A stretch of DNA of 64,000 bases from Microvelia longipes (lineage: Eukaryota; Arthropoda; Insecta; Hemiptera; Veliidae). Position 1 is the stretch's first letter. Each line of letters opens with the position of its first letter. Positions 44,306 to 55,199 of the stretch are shown here, in pieces. The stretch lies in NCBI GenBank assembly GCA_018340805.1, contig JACMZG010001914.1:44657414-44721413 (forward strand), in the 5' to 3' direction. The position numbers were made by a program, and so were the translations under genes. Below the pieces are notes generated by a model. It had not been told where the DNA came from. It saw nothing but the letters and a program-made list of their open reading frames with translations, and made no database searches.

Positions 44306-44813
44306 TATTAGTACACCATACCCCTCCGATGCAAGTAAACAGACACTGGTCTGACCGGGTTCGAACCCCGGGCTTAGTACACCATACCCCTCCGATGCAA
44401 GTAAACGACACGGTCTGACCGGGTTCGAACCCAGGCTTAGTACACCATACCCTCCGATGCAGTAAACAGACACAGGTCTGACCGGGTTCGAACCCCGGGC
44501 TTAGTACACCATACCCCTCCGATGCAAGTAAACAGACACAGGTCTGACCGGGTTCGAACCCCGGGCTTAGTACACCTTACCTCCGATGCAAGTAAACAGA
44601 GGTGACCGGGTTCGAACCCGGCTTATAACCATACCTCCGATGCAAGTAAACAGACAGGTCTGACCGGGTCCGAACCCCGGGCTTAGTACACCATACCCCT
44701 CCGATGCAAGTAAACAGACACTGGTCTGACGGGTCGGACCCCGGGCTTAGTACACCATACCCCTCCGATGCAAGTAAACAGACACAGGTCTGACCGGGTT
44801 CGAACCCCGGGCG
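44306..44813. repeat. 66-bp satellite with a B-box/T-arm in every unit
   Basis: Eight tandem units of TTAGTACACCATACCCCTCC, GATGCAAGTAAACAGACAC, [A/T]GGTCTGACCGGGTTCGAACC, CCGGGC. CCGGG-TTCGAAC-CCCGG forms an ideal tRNA T-arm (5-bp stem, 7-nt loop) and contains a pol III B-box, but no matching A-box or acceptor stem is present. Units 2, 5, 6 and 7 carry small deletions or substitutions. Confidence 0.93.
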
Positions 44814-46155
44814 TATTAGGTATTATAGTTTAGCTGAGAGAACGTAAAAGGAAAGATATGCCTGAAGCGAGCTACGTCAAGCATAAACCTTTTAGAGTAA
44901 AAAAAAAATAATACCATTCTACTCCTATATAGAAAGGTAGAAAAAAGAAGGAATTTAAAAATATTTCACTAACAAATTTTAACGTAGATTTGGAGCAAAG
45001 TTTTTAATTTAGCACTAAAGGTAGAAAATGTGGCAATACAGTTTTCAAGAGTAAATTTGTGTCTGGTTCACCTTGGCGTGAATGTCAGATAAAAATTACC
45101 ACAAATCATCACGCTAGGAAAATCTTAGGTGACCAATTTTTCTTTTACAAAACTTTTTTAAATGTAACTTATCTTGTAGGGTTTTTCTCTTAAAAAAAGT
45201 CATTTAATGGTGAATTAGTATCGCTACAAGTTTGTCTCAAGTAAAGGAAGATAAAATTATACAAAAAGTAAAATGACAAAGACCGAAAACTAAAACAAGA
45301 GAAGATATGAAATTCTGGCATGAAATGCTTGAGCATTGTTGCTCAACTATCCATTTCTTGCTAAAGTTTAAACTAAGTTTTCCTATATCTGATTAAAAAT
45401 TATAGATTTTAGTAAAATTTGAAAACTATGTTGGAATTCTATTTCGAAATGAAGCAAGGCTCCGCCTCGCCAAGTCAACAAATCACAAAAGCTGCCAGTG
45501 ATTAGGTATGTAATGTGCGTAACAAAGTCGGTGTTTCGAGGATGTGCAGCATGAAAATGGCTAAAGGCACATAATTTATAGTATCAATAATTTGATGTGT
45601 GAGAACTTCGTCTCATGTCCATGTGCATTCCTCCCAAATAACGCTATAACGTCTAGGCTGAACATGGAGCGAAAAACTAAGCAAACGGTAGCTTTATATA
45701 ATAACAAATCAGTTACTTTACTTTATGAACTTATTTAAATGTATGTGAGTTCTTTTAATCGTCTTAAGCGTTTTTGTATCCCTACATAATAAATTGCGAA
45801 TTCGACAAACCTACGCTGCGCGCAGAGCGAAGGCCTAGGCTATAGGAAACGAAGAGCCTTTTTTTATATTAATTTGTAATTAAAGAAATTGTGTATGTCT
45901 TATAGAAATAACCAACAGTGAACACTCCTTCACTCTGTTGCGATAGATTTTCAGCATTCATTTAGCACATTGGTTTTACTTCAACCATAAAGTCGTTCAA
46001 TCAGTGCATAGAACGGATTGAAATTCAAATTCAAATTTGAAGCCGTGCATAGAATCCTATGTACGTATGTTTATTATGAGCCGTAGTTATAAAATCCTAC
46101 CTAAAACCACTGTTAAAATACACTCTGTCAAGTCATTGGTCCAAAAAATGTATAA
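44814..46155. other. Unassigned stretch
   Basis: GC-richer short palindromic phrases (AGGCTCCGCCTCGCC near 45457; GCTGCGCGCAGAGC near 45815) resemble family F cores. No gene supported. Confidence 0.35.
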
Positions 46156-46168
46156 AATCAACTTTTCT

Positions 46169-46528
46169 TTTTTGCTTTTTATTTTTCGGACACAGAATGG
46201 GACGGAATAAAACTTCAACCAAACTACATCAAAACGATATTTCGCCTTTATTCGTCTTCACAAAGCATATTCATGTTTCAAAGAATACCTAAAAAATTAA
46301 ATAAGAGTTAAAAATACCTAAATGTAATTTATATTAAATTCAACAGACATTTAGGTATTTTTTAACTCTTATTTAATTTTTTAGGTATTCTTTGAAACAT
46401 GAATATGCTTTGTGAAGACGAATAAAGGCGAAATATCGTTTTGATGTAGTTTGGTTGAAGTTTTATTCCGTCCCATCCTGTGTCCGAAAAATATAAAGCA
46501 TAAAACAATGGAGACTAATACTAAAAAT
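46169..46528. mobile_element. Inverted-duplicate insertion, 153-bp arms, 13-bp TSD
   Basis: The arms 46173-46325 and 46347-46500 are near-perfect complements around a 21-nt loop. The whole is flanked by AATCAACTTTTCT at 46156-46168 and 46529-46541. The right arm contains TGAAGACGAATAAAGGCGAA followed by ATATCG, resembling the hairpin-GAAA motif of the Penelope-like and 27-kb repeats. A TSD plus inversion suggests retroposition with an internal inversion rather than a DNA transposon. Confidence 0.85.
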
Positions 46529-46541
46529 AATCAACTTTTCT

Positions 46542-47165
46542 GTCCCGCCAAGTTATGTTGGTGCTTCTTATTGACCTGTTTTTTAAAATCAGAGGTAATT
46601 ATCAGCGTCTGCTCCTTGCCGGAGTGCTAAGGCTACCTCATTTAATTTTTTTTAGCCACTTTAAGAGATCTTCTGCACAATTTAGGAGTGTTCGTGGATA
46701 TTAATCACAATAGATTTTAGTAGTTGTGATTGTGGGTGATTTTAGTAGTTGTGATTGTGTGTTATATTGCTACAATTTTCCTCTATAAGTTTTAAGACAA
46801 ATAAAATAAAATAATTGTTTCCATCAAACGAGTCACGGACAATACCCATGCCGCCACCACCTTATGAGGTGGAATGACTTAACTTTATTCACTCTACTGG
46901 CACCCTGCCAAGGAGAAGAAGCTAATTACCTCTGAATTCAAATGAAAGGTCATTTTGCGGGTGTATATTACCACATAAGTGGATTTTCGTAAAATATTCA
47001 AATATGTTTACAACAAATGTTTCATTTTTCACAAGAGTTAAGAACGATATTAAAGGGCATTCAAACTAATATCGAACCGTTTTAACATCTTGTGCATGTT
47101 AGTTACATCTTAAAGTGAGTATCAAAAAGTGTGTTGCAAATAAAGCCTATGCAAAGGTTTACAGG
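46542..47165. other. Unassigned stretch
   Basis: A 22-bp phrase, GATTTTAGTAGTTGTGATTG plus TG, is duplicated near 46712-46760. No gene seen. Confidence 0.4.
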
Positions 47166-47169
47166 CAGC

Positions 47170-47310
47170 CTCCTCCCTCTGGCATTTGCCTTGAGGAGGC
47201 TCATCTTTTGTTTTTCATTATAATTAAAAAAAAATAAAAATTATTGTATTGTAATTTGTTATGTTAAAATTGTAAATAGTTATTAAGATGGAAATAAATC
47301 TTAACTAGGT
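47170..47310 (+). mobile_element. Possible LINE 3' untranslated end
   Basis: GCCTCCTCCCTCTGGCATTT with CTTGAGGAGGCTC makes a hairpin, followed by T- and A-rich sequence with GTAAATAGTTATTAAGATGG and AAATAAATCTTAA. This resembles the end of a non-LTR element, but no coding remnant or TSD was found. Confidence 0.35.
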
Positions 47311-48410
47311 TCAAAAACAGCCCAGAGTAAAATTGCAATTCCAACCAAGCAAGTATCAGTTTCACTTGCTTCCCCGATAGATTTCATAACTGTTCTGCTA
47401 TCTAAAGGGAGAAATTTTACCAAAAAAGTAGATTACGTACGGCTTTGAACAAATTTACAATGATATTACTAATTTAAGGGCGTCGTTAAAAATGTCCTAA
47501 TTAAGTGAGGTGCTTACTAGAGTCTAAACAATTATTTCTAGATCATCTTTATTGGATAAAAGTAAATACCCCCTCCCCCTCCCACCTTTCTCTTTTTATT
47601 GCCATTCCTGATCGTGTAATCAAAATAATCTACGACTGCAAGTCGTCATTAAATTTCAAAAGATAAAAAACACCACAACTCTATACATGTCAGACAAGTT
47701 CTTAGTAGATCAAACTAAAGTTAATTTCCTCTGGAGTTATTTCAACTCATGTGTCGTACAGCAAAGTTTATTTCTGTGAAATAGAAGAACATGCTGATGT
47801 CTGTCTGTCTGTCAGTCTACTGGAAAAGAAAACATCGTATAACTCTAAAATATTAACTCAAATATCATATATGTCCAACATTGTTATTAAGCTAAATAAA
47901 ACCAATACTAAAAATAAATAGTTTAGTAATATATTTAAGAGATAAGAAATATTCTCAAAAATAAATAAGTATCTGCAATATAATTTGTTTTACATAGCGT
48001 GTATGTATGTCTAATGTATTTTCCACACAATTGTTACGGTGTAATCCATAACATAAACATCCTTGCTTACATATCATCACGTCAGACATTTTGAAATACA
48101 TCTAAATATTTATCAACATTTCAAGATGTCTGTCAAACATTAATCCTAACACTATCAAAATATTTTTAGAAAAATGAATTGGAAAAAAATACGTTCTGAC
48201 TGTCTGCTGAAAATATGGGCTAAAGGTTAACGATTTGTAGAAGATATTTTAGTCGGTGTTTATGTAAGTAATGAATGGAAAACACATTCTGCTCCTTGAG
48301 TCGCGGAGTCGTGTGGTAGGCTTTATTTTTAAAATGACAAAGACGGATTAGGGAGCTACGCCAGAACACTCCAGCCATAAACCACTAGGCAGCAGATATC
48401 TTGAATGAGA
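47311..48410. other. Unassigned stretch
   Basis: No feature supported. Confidence 0.35.
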
Positions 48411-48412
48411 CT

Positions 48413-48416
48413 CATA

Positions 48417-48492
<76 letters not shown>

Positions 48493-48516
48493 TATTATAT
48501 ATATATATATATATAT
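48413..48516. repeat. (TA)n microsatellite
   Basis: Long TA run with occasional TATTATA interruptions. Confidence 0.95.
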
Positions 48517-48654
48517 TCTTCTTTTCTGCACTGATGATAACCGTTTAGTTTAAAAGCCAGTTTTAATTAAACTAATAAACATTGTAGAAAGATATTTCGT
48601 ATAGATTACTATCAAACATTCCACCTACGTTCTCACCTAATAATTTAATAACCA

Positions 48655-48735
48655 TATTTCAAAAAGACGTTCTCGATGACTGTTCTTTTGCTCCATACTT
48701 AAAAAGACTGTTCTCGATGACTGTTCTTTTGCTTT
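48655..48735. repeat. Tandem duplication, about 43-bp unit
   Basis: GTTCTCGATGACTGTTCTTT plus TGCT.CATACTTAAAAAGAC is present twice. Confidence 0.8.
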
Positions 48736-48739
48736 ATAC

Positions 48740-51190
48740 TTAAAATGACTTAATAAAGTATTTAGAGGGCTAATTCGCATAATAAGTTCAGTGCTTCTTA
48801 ACCTTTTGTTTATCAAAGGCTTTTTTAGATGGTTTGAATATTTTCTCAAAGGAAAATCGTTCTCTCGGCCCTTGAGTCCATGCCACCCACGCGGGTGAAG
48901 GGATGGTTACTAAAATGACTATACAGAGTGAGATTTTTTAATAATAAAGACTTTGACACTTTTTGAAAACTGTCACGAATCTATCGACACCGTTTATTTG
49001 TCAATAAGAGATGCTCGGTGAGCAAATAGGAAAATACAATTAGGTTTGAGGTATTAATACCATTTTGCTCAAAATTCATCATTTCGTCGTACTAAAAATA
49101 ACCAACAAATTGTTTCTATCTGGATGAGGAATTAGTTGGAAGAAAACTATTGAAATTAAGGTTAATTTATGTGTAACAGTTTTGAGGGATCAGCCTAAAA
49201 AGGTCACCCAAAGCAATTATGACAGTCCCCAGAAGGCAAAATAACAATTGCAGTAGAAAAAAAATCTAAAAGTATAAACTTCTTGCATTTAATATTAGAA
49301 TTATAATCCAGTTTCAATTACAAAAATATGGAATCCAATTTACGCTTCTCTTGTATAGCAAATTCAACATAAATCTGGCTGATTCAAAAAATAATGTGAA
49401 TTCCATTCAGACATTTTATGGCCTCTTAATAAACCTATAAATTGAGGTTTTAAATAAATAAATAAATCTTTATTTTTCATCAAATTTTATAAAATAAAAC
49501 ATAAATAAAATTAAAAATTAAATAATATAAAAATCATCTGATGTAAAGTTTTAAAGGTTAAAGAAGAAACAAGAGGAGCCTTAAATTAAATGTTACCTAA
49601 TAAAAATGATATTAATCACACTTGAAGACCTATAGATAACAAGACCAACCATATCGAGCTAATAAGCAGAGAACAAATATATATGGTCAAAGTTAGTGGA
49701 GTTTAAATATAACGCAGGAAAAAATAAGATAGTCAAAAGAAACAAAAAATAAAATTAAATAAAAGGTTTAAAAAATAAAATCTTTAATCAAATAAAATTT
49801 TAAAAATAAGATGAAAAGACAAAAAAATTATTGTCAGGTTAAACGTATCAGGCGTTTCTTCTTTCATTCATTATTTTATTGATGACGTATAACTGGAAAT
49901 AAAGGGTCTAAAAGCCCCAAGGGTTACAAGAGAGCTGGAGGCTCATAGGAGGAAAGCAAGGCCCCATGCGACATGTGCCTTGTTGAGATTGTTTGATAAG
50001 CTAAGGCGCCTTCATTGAGTCAAGATTAAATCTGTATTTACAAGATACCGAGTGTTAAAAAGTTATTACCTAATTGGTTATAAAATATGTTTCTTTGAAA
50101 TGTGTAGAGAGAATATTTTAACGGGATGAAGAGTGATTAGGCCTGAAGTTAGATGGGGATTGGACGAGTAGCTACAGGGATAATTTGATATCCTGCAAAC
50201 TCTAATTTAGGTTCCATTCAAACTAAGGTTAAATCTGATGTTTTCATTAAAGAACTTTAACAAGACATTTCATAAAAAAAATATAACAAGCAGATGCTAC
50301 AGTTCGTACATGCAAAATATTGTGCCTTACTTTACAGTAAAATATGTTATTTTATTTAAAAAATAAATGAGAAAATAAGAGGCTTTCGACATATGGCAAT
50401 TTCGCAGCCTCGGCGTTCTCGGCTACTGGGGCCGAAACCGAGACATGACTCAATCTACTTCCACTTTCATGCAAAAACCAACCCTGCATGAGAATCTAAC
50501 AGCCGTTTAGCTTGTGTAAACCAGGTCAAGCAATATAATTCAAGCCTTGAGGGTTGGCTAGTCTGTTGAGGATAATCTTAAACACATTTCAAGTACGGAA
50601 GAAAAATTACTTCACTCCCGGCTGGCATTGAACTGAGGACCTATTGAATAAGCTGTGTTGACCCTAAAAACTGAAAAACTCACATGCACATGCCCTATTA
50701 AATTTGACTTGAAGCATGTTGAGTTGAAGCCTCATAAAATCAAGTTCACTAAAATAACAAGTCTATACATTATAAGTCCAAGGATAAATTCAAATAATAA
50801 TAGCATAATACAATCACATAAAGATCATCTGCAAAGAATTAATTTCAACAAGTAGATTACGCAAACAATACATACTCTATCCATGTCCGCTATTATTATT
50901 TCATAACTAATTATAGTTATAATTATTCAAATCAATATGAATAGAAATATTAATTAATTCAAATCAATAAGAATAGAAATATTAATTAATGATTCGCAGA
51001 ACCAAATCTCGTACACATAACAAAAATGATAAACAGAATTATTAAAATCAAACAATAATATTAAAGATTTAAAATTGGTAAATGATGACTGAAAGAAATA
51101 AATGGATTAAGTCAGGCCCGTCCCTCGCTTAATTATTGAACACGTTGGTAGAGGGGGAGTCACTCGTATAATGTTCAACCGACTTGTATA
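48740..51190. other. Long unassigned stretch
   Basis: AT-rich low-complexity at 49450-49830 (AAATAAATAAAT and similar). Near 50615-50640, minus strand AGGTCCTCAGTTCAATGCCA resembles a SINE B-box region, but no A-box is clear. No gene supported. Confidence 0.35.
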
Positions 51191-51194
51191 TCAA

Positions 51195-51402
51195 ATCGAT
51201 ATCAAATTATTATTATATCGATATCAAATTATTATTATATCGAAAATTATTATTATATCGATATCAAATTATTATTATATCGATATCAAATTATTATTAT
51301 ATCGATATCAAATTATTATTATATCGATATCAAATTATTATTATATTGATATCAAATTATTATTATATCGATATCAAATTATTATTATATCGATATCAAA
51401 TT
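51195..51402. repeat. 22-bp minisatellite (ATCGATATCAAATTATTATT)
   Basis: About nine units of ATCGATATCAAATTATTATT plus AT; one unit is shortened to ATCGAAAATTATTATT. Confidence 0.93.
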
Positions 51403-51584
51403 TCCTACAAGTATCAGCAAAACAAAACGGAAGCGTCTCTGCTGTTTCTTTTTTCACCCACGAGTAACCTAGAATCTCTAGGGGTCGTATGCACATAATA
51501 GACAGAAAGGATTAATAAAGCCAATCAAATGTTAGCGTATGAACAGCTTCTTCAAAGTAATAAATATTGTTAGAGAGAAAGAGA

Positions 51585-51750
51585 GAGATTGATTGATTGA
51601 TTGATTACTGATTTATTTAACCACGCAGAATTAGGACCATAAGGTCCTCTCTTCCATTCAACGTGGATAAATTTTCAGCCGATTTATTTATTAAAATTAC
51701 ATAAAATACATACAATTAATTATTACAACAATATGCAAAATTAGCTTAAA
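51585..51750 (-). mobile_element. 3' end of a LINE with (AATC)n tail
   Basis: The minus strand reads GAGAGGACCTTATGGTCCTA, then GTTAAATAAATCAG and an (AATC)n tail. A GGACC..GGTCC hairpin before a short-period tail is a usual LINE 3' end design. GAGAGA-rich sequence on both sides (51560-51584 and 51750-51775) may be the target duplication or a microsatellite target. Confidence 0.55.
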
Positions 51751-51824
51751 GAGAGAGATAGAGAGAGAATAAAATCATATACATCAATTTAGATAATAAA
51801 TGTAATTAGAATGATATGTAGATC

Positions 51825-52000
51825 GTTCAGCAAGTAGGATATATCGTTAGGCCCTTTTATCTAACTCCCTTCGATAAAGTTCATAGAAGATTTGTGCCTA
51901 ATTTACAAAGCCGTGACTTTCCTAAAAGTTTCCTAATTTTAAAGAAAGACAACTCGTGTCCTAATGTTGAACTAGGCTTTCCTGCTTTTCAAACCATATG
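51825..52000 (-). mobile_element. Ancient SINE-A-like copy
   Basis: CAAGTAGGATATATCGTTAG with GCCCTTTTATCTAACTCCCT aligns in order with the SINE-A tail (CAAGTAGGCCACGTTGTTGG, GCCCTTTTTGCCAGCTCCCT). GCCGTGACTTTC and ACTCGTGTCCTAATG correspond to body landmarks. It is highly diverged and the edges are uncertain. Confidence 0.5.
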
Positions 52001-52004
52001 GCAG

Positions 52005-53304
52005 GAACAAATTTTCAAAGATAAATTTGAAACGCATAAAAGCTGCTATTAAGAATCCTAAACATATCTTTCTTCTTTCTGAGAGACTAGAGAGCAAAAA
52101 AAAGTTTATGTCAAATTTGTTTGAGTTTAAAAACGATTTCAGGCGAAAAGATACAAGATATGGCTAAGAGGGTTTCTGGTTAGACATTTTTAAAAAGCAA
52201 AAATATAAACTTGATTAGACTATAAGAAGAAAAGGGCAGAGGAAAAGAGCTCGGATACAACGCTTCCTGAGGCGACGTCACAAGACTATCTGCAACCAAA
52301 ATCATTCTTACAAAGATATGTTGCCGCAACAAATTTCGCTTTAAAACACAGTATGATACTAAACCAGGAATGACGAAAAAGGTTGATTTTTTAGGATAAA
52401 TGTTGATTAAAAACTGTCATTTTCAATGCTTTAGAAAATGTATAAATGAACCCAGATATGGCTTTTCTTCGTCACAGTGAGACTATGAGTAATCTGTTAC
52501 AAAACAAAAGGTCCCGCTATACAATTTTTCTAACAGACCATTAAATTATCAATGCGATTCCGCTGGTTTAAAGGATGGAAGCAAACAAAAAATAAAATTT
52601 TATGTTTGAATTTCGTATTCTTTAGAGTAAATAAACTCAGTCAAAGGGATGTTTCCAGCAAAAAAACTTCTAACAAACCCTGTATAAATACAATTAGGTA
52701 TCTTCGCGAGCAAGTCTGACTTGAAAATATTTAATACTTATTTCTTCTGTGTACTTTCAGTTAAAAAAGGCAGCTTGGGAAATTACTGTATTATGTTTTC
52801 CAAGCACATCAAAAAGACACAAATTTTAAAGAAGGTTTGTAAAATATAAGAAATGTCAGGAAAATTGTTTAAAAAAGTATAGAGTACTAATTTATACAAT
52901 AATATTATTGCAATAAAAGATAACTGAAAATAAGACAAAGCAGTATTAACATATAAGTAATAAACATTAGTATTAAAAATAATTTAATGTTTTTACAATA
53001 CACCTTTTGCTTCTCAACTTTTCAAAAGGAGAAAGAAGCATTTTAATAGCTAAGAACATAACTCCCACTTTTACATCAAATTGACGTGTCAGCACTTGCA
53101 GATCCCAAAAATAGAGTAATAATATGGTGTCTGGACGTATGTATGTATGTGTGAGTGTATGGAGGAGCACATTTCGTGAAACACGCAACAGCTCGAACGG
53201 ATTATCCAATTATAATGTAACTTAGCACAAAAATCAAGTTATTTAAGAAAAAAGACAGATAGGAATTTGGGGTTATTCCAAGACGGCGTGTCAAAATGGC
53301 GTCA
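52005..53304. other. Unassigned stretch
   Basis: No gene supported. Short frames on both strands show no motif. Confidence 0.35.
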
Positions 53305-53312
53305 CCGCAAAC

Positions 53313-53804
53313 CAAGGATCTTGAATAAAGGGGATGACGCACAAAGTCGATTTGCCACACAAACAAGTGACACCATCGAAAACCAGAAAATAGAGAGAAT
53401 TCAACACGAAACACGTCAAAAACCAACTGCACATGCTTGGTACGAACTGCGCATGCTTACAATTCTTAAAACAGCGCAGGTCTTAACAACAGTGTTAACA
53501 ACAGTGCAGGTTATAACAAAACACGCTAAAATTATCACTCACTGAAGAGGCAAAGTATATTCCAAAATTTAAAATTATATAAGCACAAATGACTTAACAA
53601 GCACCACAAATGTAACAATCACGAGAAGCACAGAAGAAAGTTGAGAAGCAAACTTGACAACCTTGCTACATAACCTGCGTTTGGCGCTTTTTTCATTATA
53701 ATCAAGGGGAAGGGGTAAGTTTGCTTCTAATTCTCTATCTCATACAACTTCCATGGGGTAGGAAAAGTTCCTTAATGCGTCATCCCCTTTATTCAAGATC
53801 CTTG
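53313..53804. mobile_element. hAT-like MITE (492 bp) with perfect 8-bp TSD
   Basis: The ends CAAGGATCTTGAATAAAGGG and GATGACGCA form a perfect 29-bp TIR (53313-53341 and 53776-53804). CCGCAAAC flanks both sides (53305-53312 and 53805-53812). An 8-bp TSD with a CA-starting TIR fits hAT best; P-type elements also make 8-bp TSDs. The interior includes ACAACAGTGTTAACAACAGT and no transposase, although a 92-codon frame crosses its left half. Confidence 0.9.
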
Positions 53805-53825
53805 CCGCAAACTAATAAGAAAATA

Positions 53826-54172
53826 ACTATGCTCTGCCACCTATATTATTTAGAGACTCTCAATACGTTTTAAAAACCGCCAAGTATTTTTCCATAATTT
53901 CTAATCAAAAAGACCTAAATGATTGGCCAATATGCAGCAGTACACGCAGAAATGTATAATTGTTATTTATTCTGTTTAATGTACACTACGACTTATTTTG
54001 CAGTGCAGCCATGTGCTTCAATAACGCAATACCTTACGCTGCGTATTGGTCAAGTCACAAGTGAAATAAAAGGTAAGACCTTTTATTATTGCTAAATTAG
54101 GAATGATTCAGTTCTAGGCGGTTTCTACAAGGTACTCAGAGTCTCTAGATAATATAGGTGGCAGAGCATAGT
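53826..54172. mobile_element. TIR element (347 bp) next to the hAT-like MITE
   Basis: ACTATGCTCTGCCACCTATA and ATTAT[T/C]TAGAGACTCT at the left end are mirrored at 54117-54172, giving a TIR of about 56 bp with a few differences. No TSD was recognised. The interior contains CGCTGCGTATTGGTCAAGTC. Superfamily unknown. Confidence 0.85.
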
Positions 54173-55124
54173 TTGTTAAATTATGTCAATGAAAGGTCTG
54201 AGCCGTTTAAGACTTGGTGCAAAATAAGTTCTATTTACGCCAGACTTGACTTATCTACACAAGTGATTTTAGAAGGGATTTGAATATTTAAAAAATATTT
54301 ATATAAATTTAACGATGATGTATTCTACCCCACTTCTTGACGAAGAGCCCTTATATTAATTTATAAACCAAGCATTTATTCCAAACAAAAAGCTATCTAA
54401 CCCTATTATGTTTTAATCGAATTTTCTACGTAAACAAAAGTGTTGCAACCAAAAAACCAAAGGCTTATTTAACCAAATAATCAAATTCAAATAGATTTAC
54501 CCAGTAAATCTCTTTTTACTCAAAGGCTGAAAATTCTCCATACAAATTCATAAAAGAAAGAACCATAATATAAGATTGCTGTGTTTTACAGAAGGTAAAC
54601 GTTTTTCTGTCAGCTAAACGAGTTGAGCTCTTTGATGTCTCTTTTGTTTAGAGTTTAATGACATTGTTTTAAATAACAAGGGCTCTCGTTTAATAAAAAG
54701 GTGCACGACAGAATATCCTTTTGCTTGTTTTCATGCTTACTTTGTAACTCCATTGTATTCAAGAGTTCATTTTTAAGCCTTTGTGATTCCATTAGCGTTA
54801 AATAATCCCAGAAAAATATTCTAAATTCTCTGTGTAGAGAGAGGTTCAACCTTGAAATTCACTGGTTTCCTTGAAATTCACAGGTTTTGAGGTTCAACAC
54901 TCGGTTGAATCTCACTCACAAAAAATATCCAGTGTAGACAAGGATTCAAATAGGAATTTTTGGGTTTTGGGATTCAAACACAGTTTTAATCCCTTGAACT
55001 ATTCCACCAACTCCCACGAGCAGATGTAGTGGCAATAGTAGCAAATGCAAATAAGAAAATACAAATATCTGTTTTCAAGAATAATAATATAATAATACGG
55101 CCATCTCCTACATTGAAGAGAGGA
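54173..55124. other. Unassigned stretch
   Basis: The phrases CTTGAAATTCACTGGTTTCC and CTTGAAATTCACAGGTTTTG repeat at about 54851-54890. No gene supported. Confidence 0.35.
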
Positions 55125-55195
55125 GAGTGGAACCACTTGTTCGAACCCTAGAAAGTAGTCCACTTCTCTGTGACCTTAATCACTAAGTTCATTAT
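55125..55195 (-). mobile_element. tRNA-like SINE head
   Basis: The minus strand has TTAGTGATTAAGGTCACAGA (A-box-like, resembling the TAGTGGTTAAGGTACGCG of SINE-A) and, about 26 nt later, GGGTTCGAACAAGTGG (B-box). No intact acceptor stem is evident, so this is a SINE or tRNA relic rather than a working tRNA. Confidence 0.5.
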
Positions 55196-55199
55196 TAAC

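Noticed and set aside
44306..44813. CRISPR-like array or tRNA gene cluster
   Set aside because: There are no unique spacers, the units are contiguous, and only the T-arm of a tRNA is present. The surrounding context is eukaryotic.
53267..53545. 92-codon frame across the hAT-like MITE boundary
   Set aside because: It crosses from flanking DNA through the TSD and TIR into the element, so it is not an element gene.
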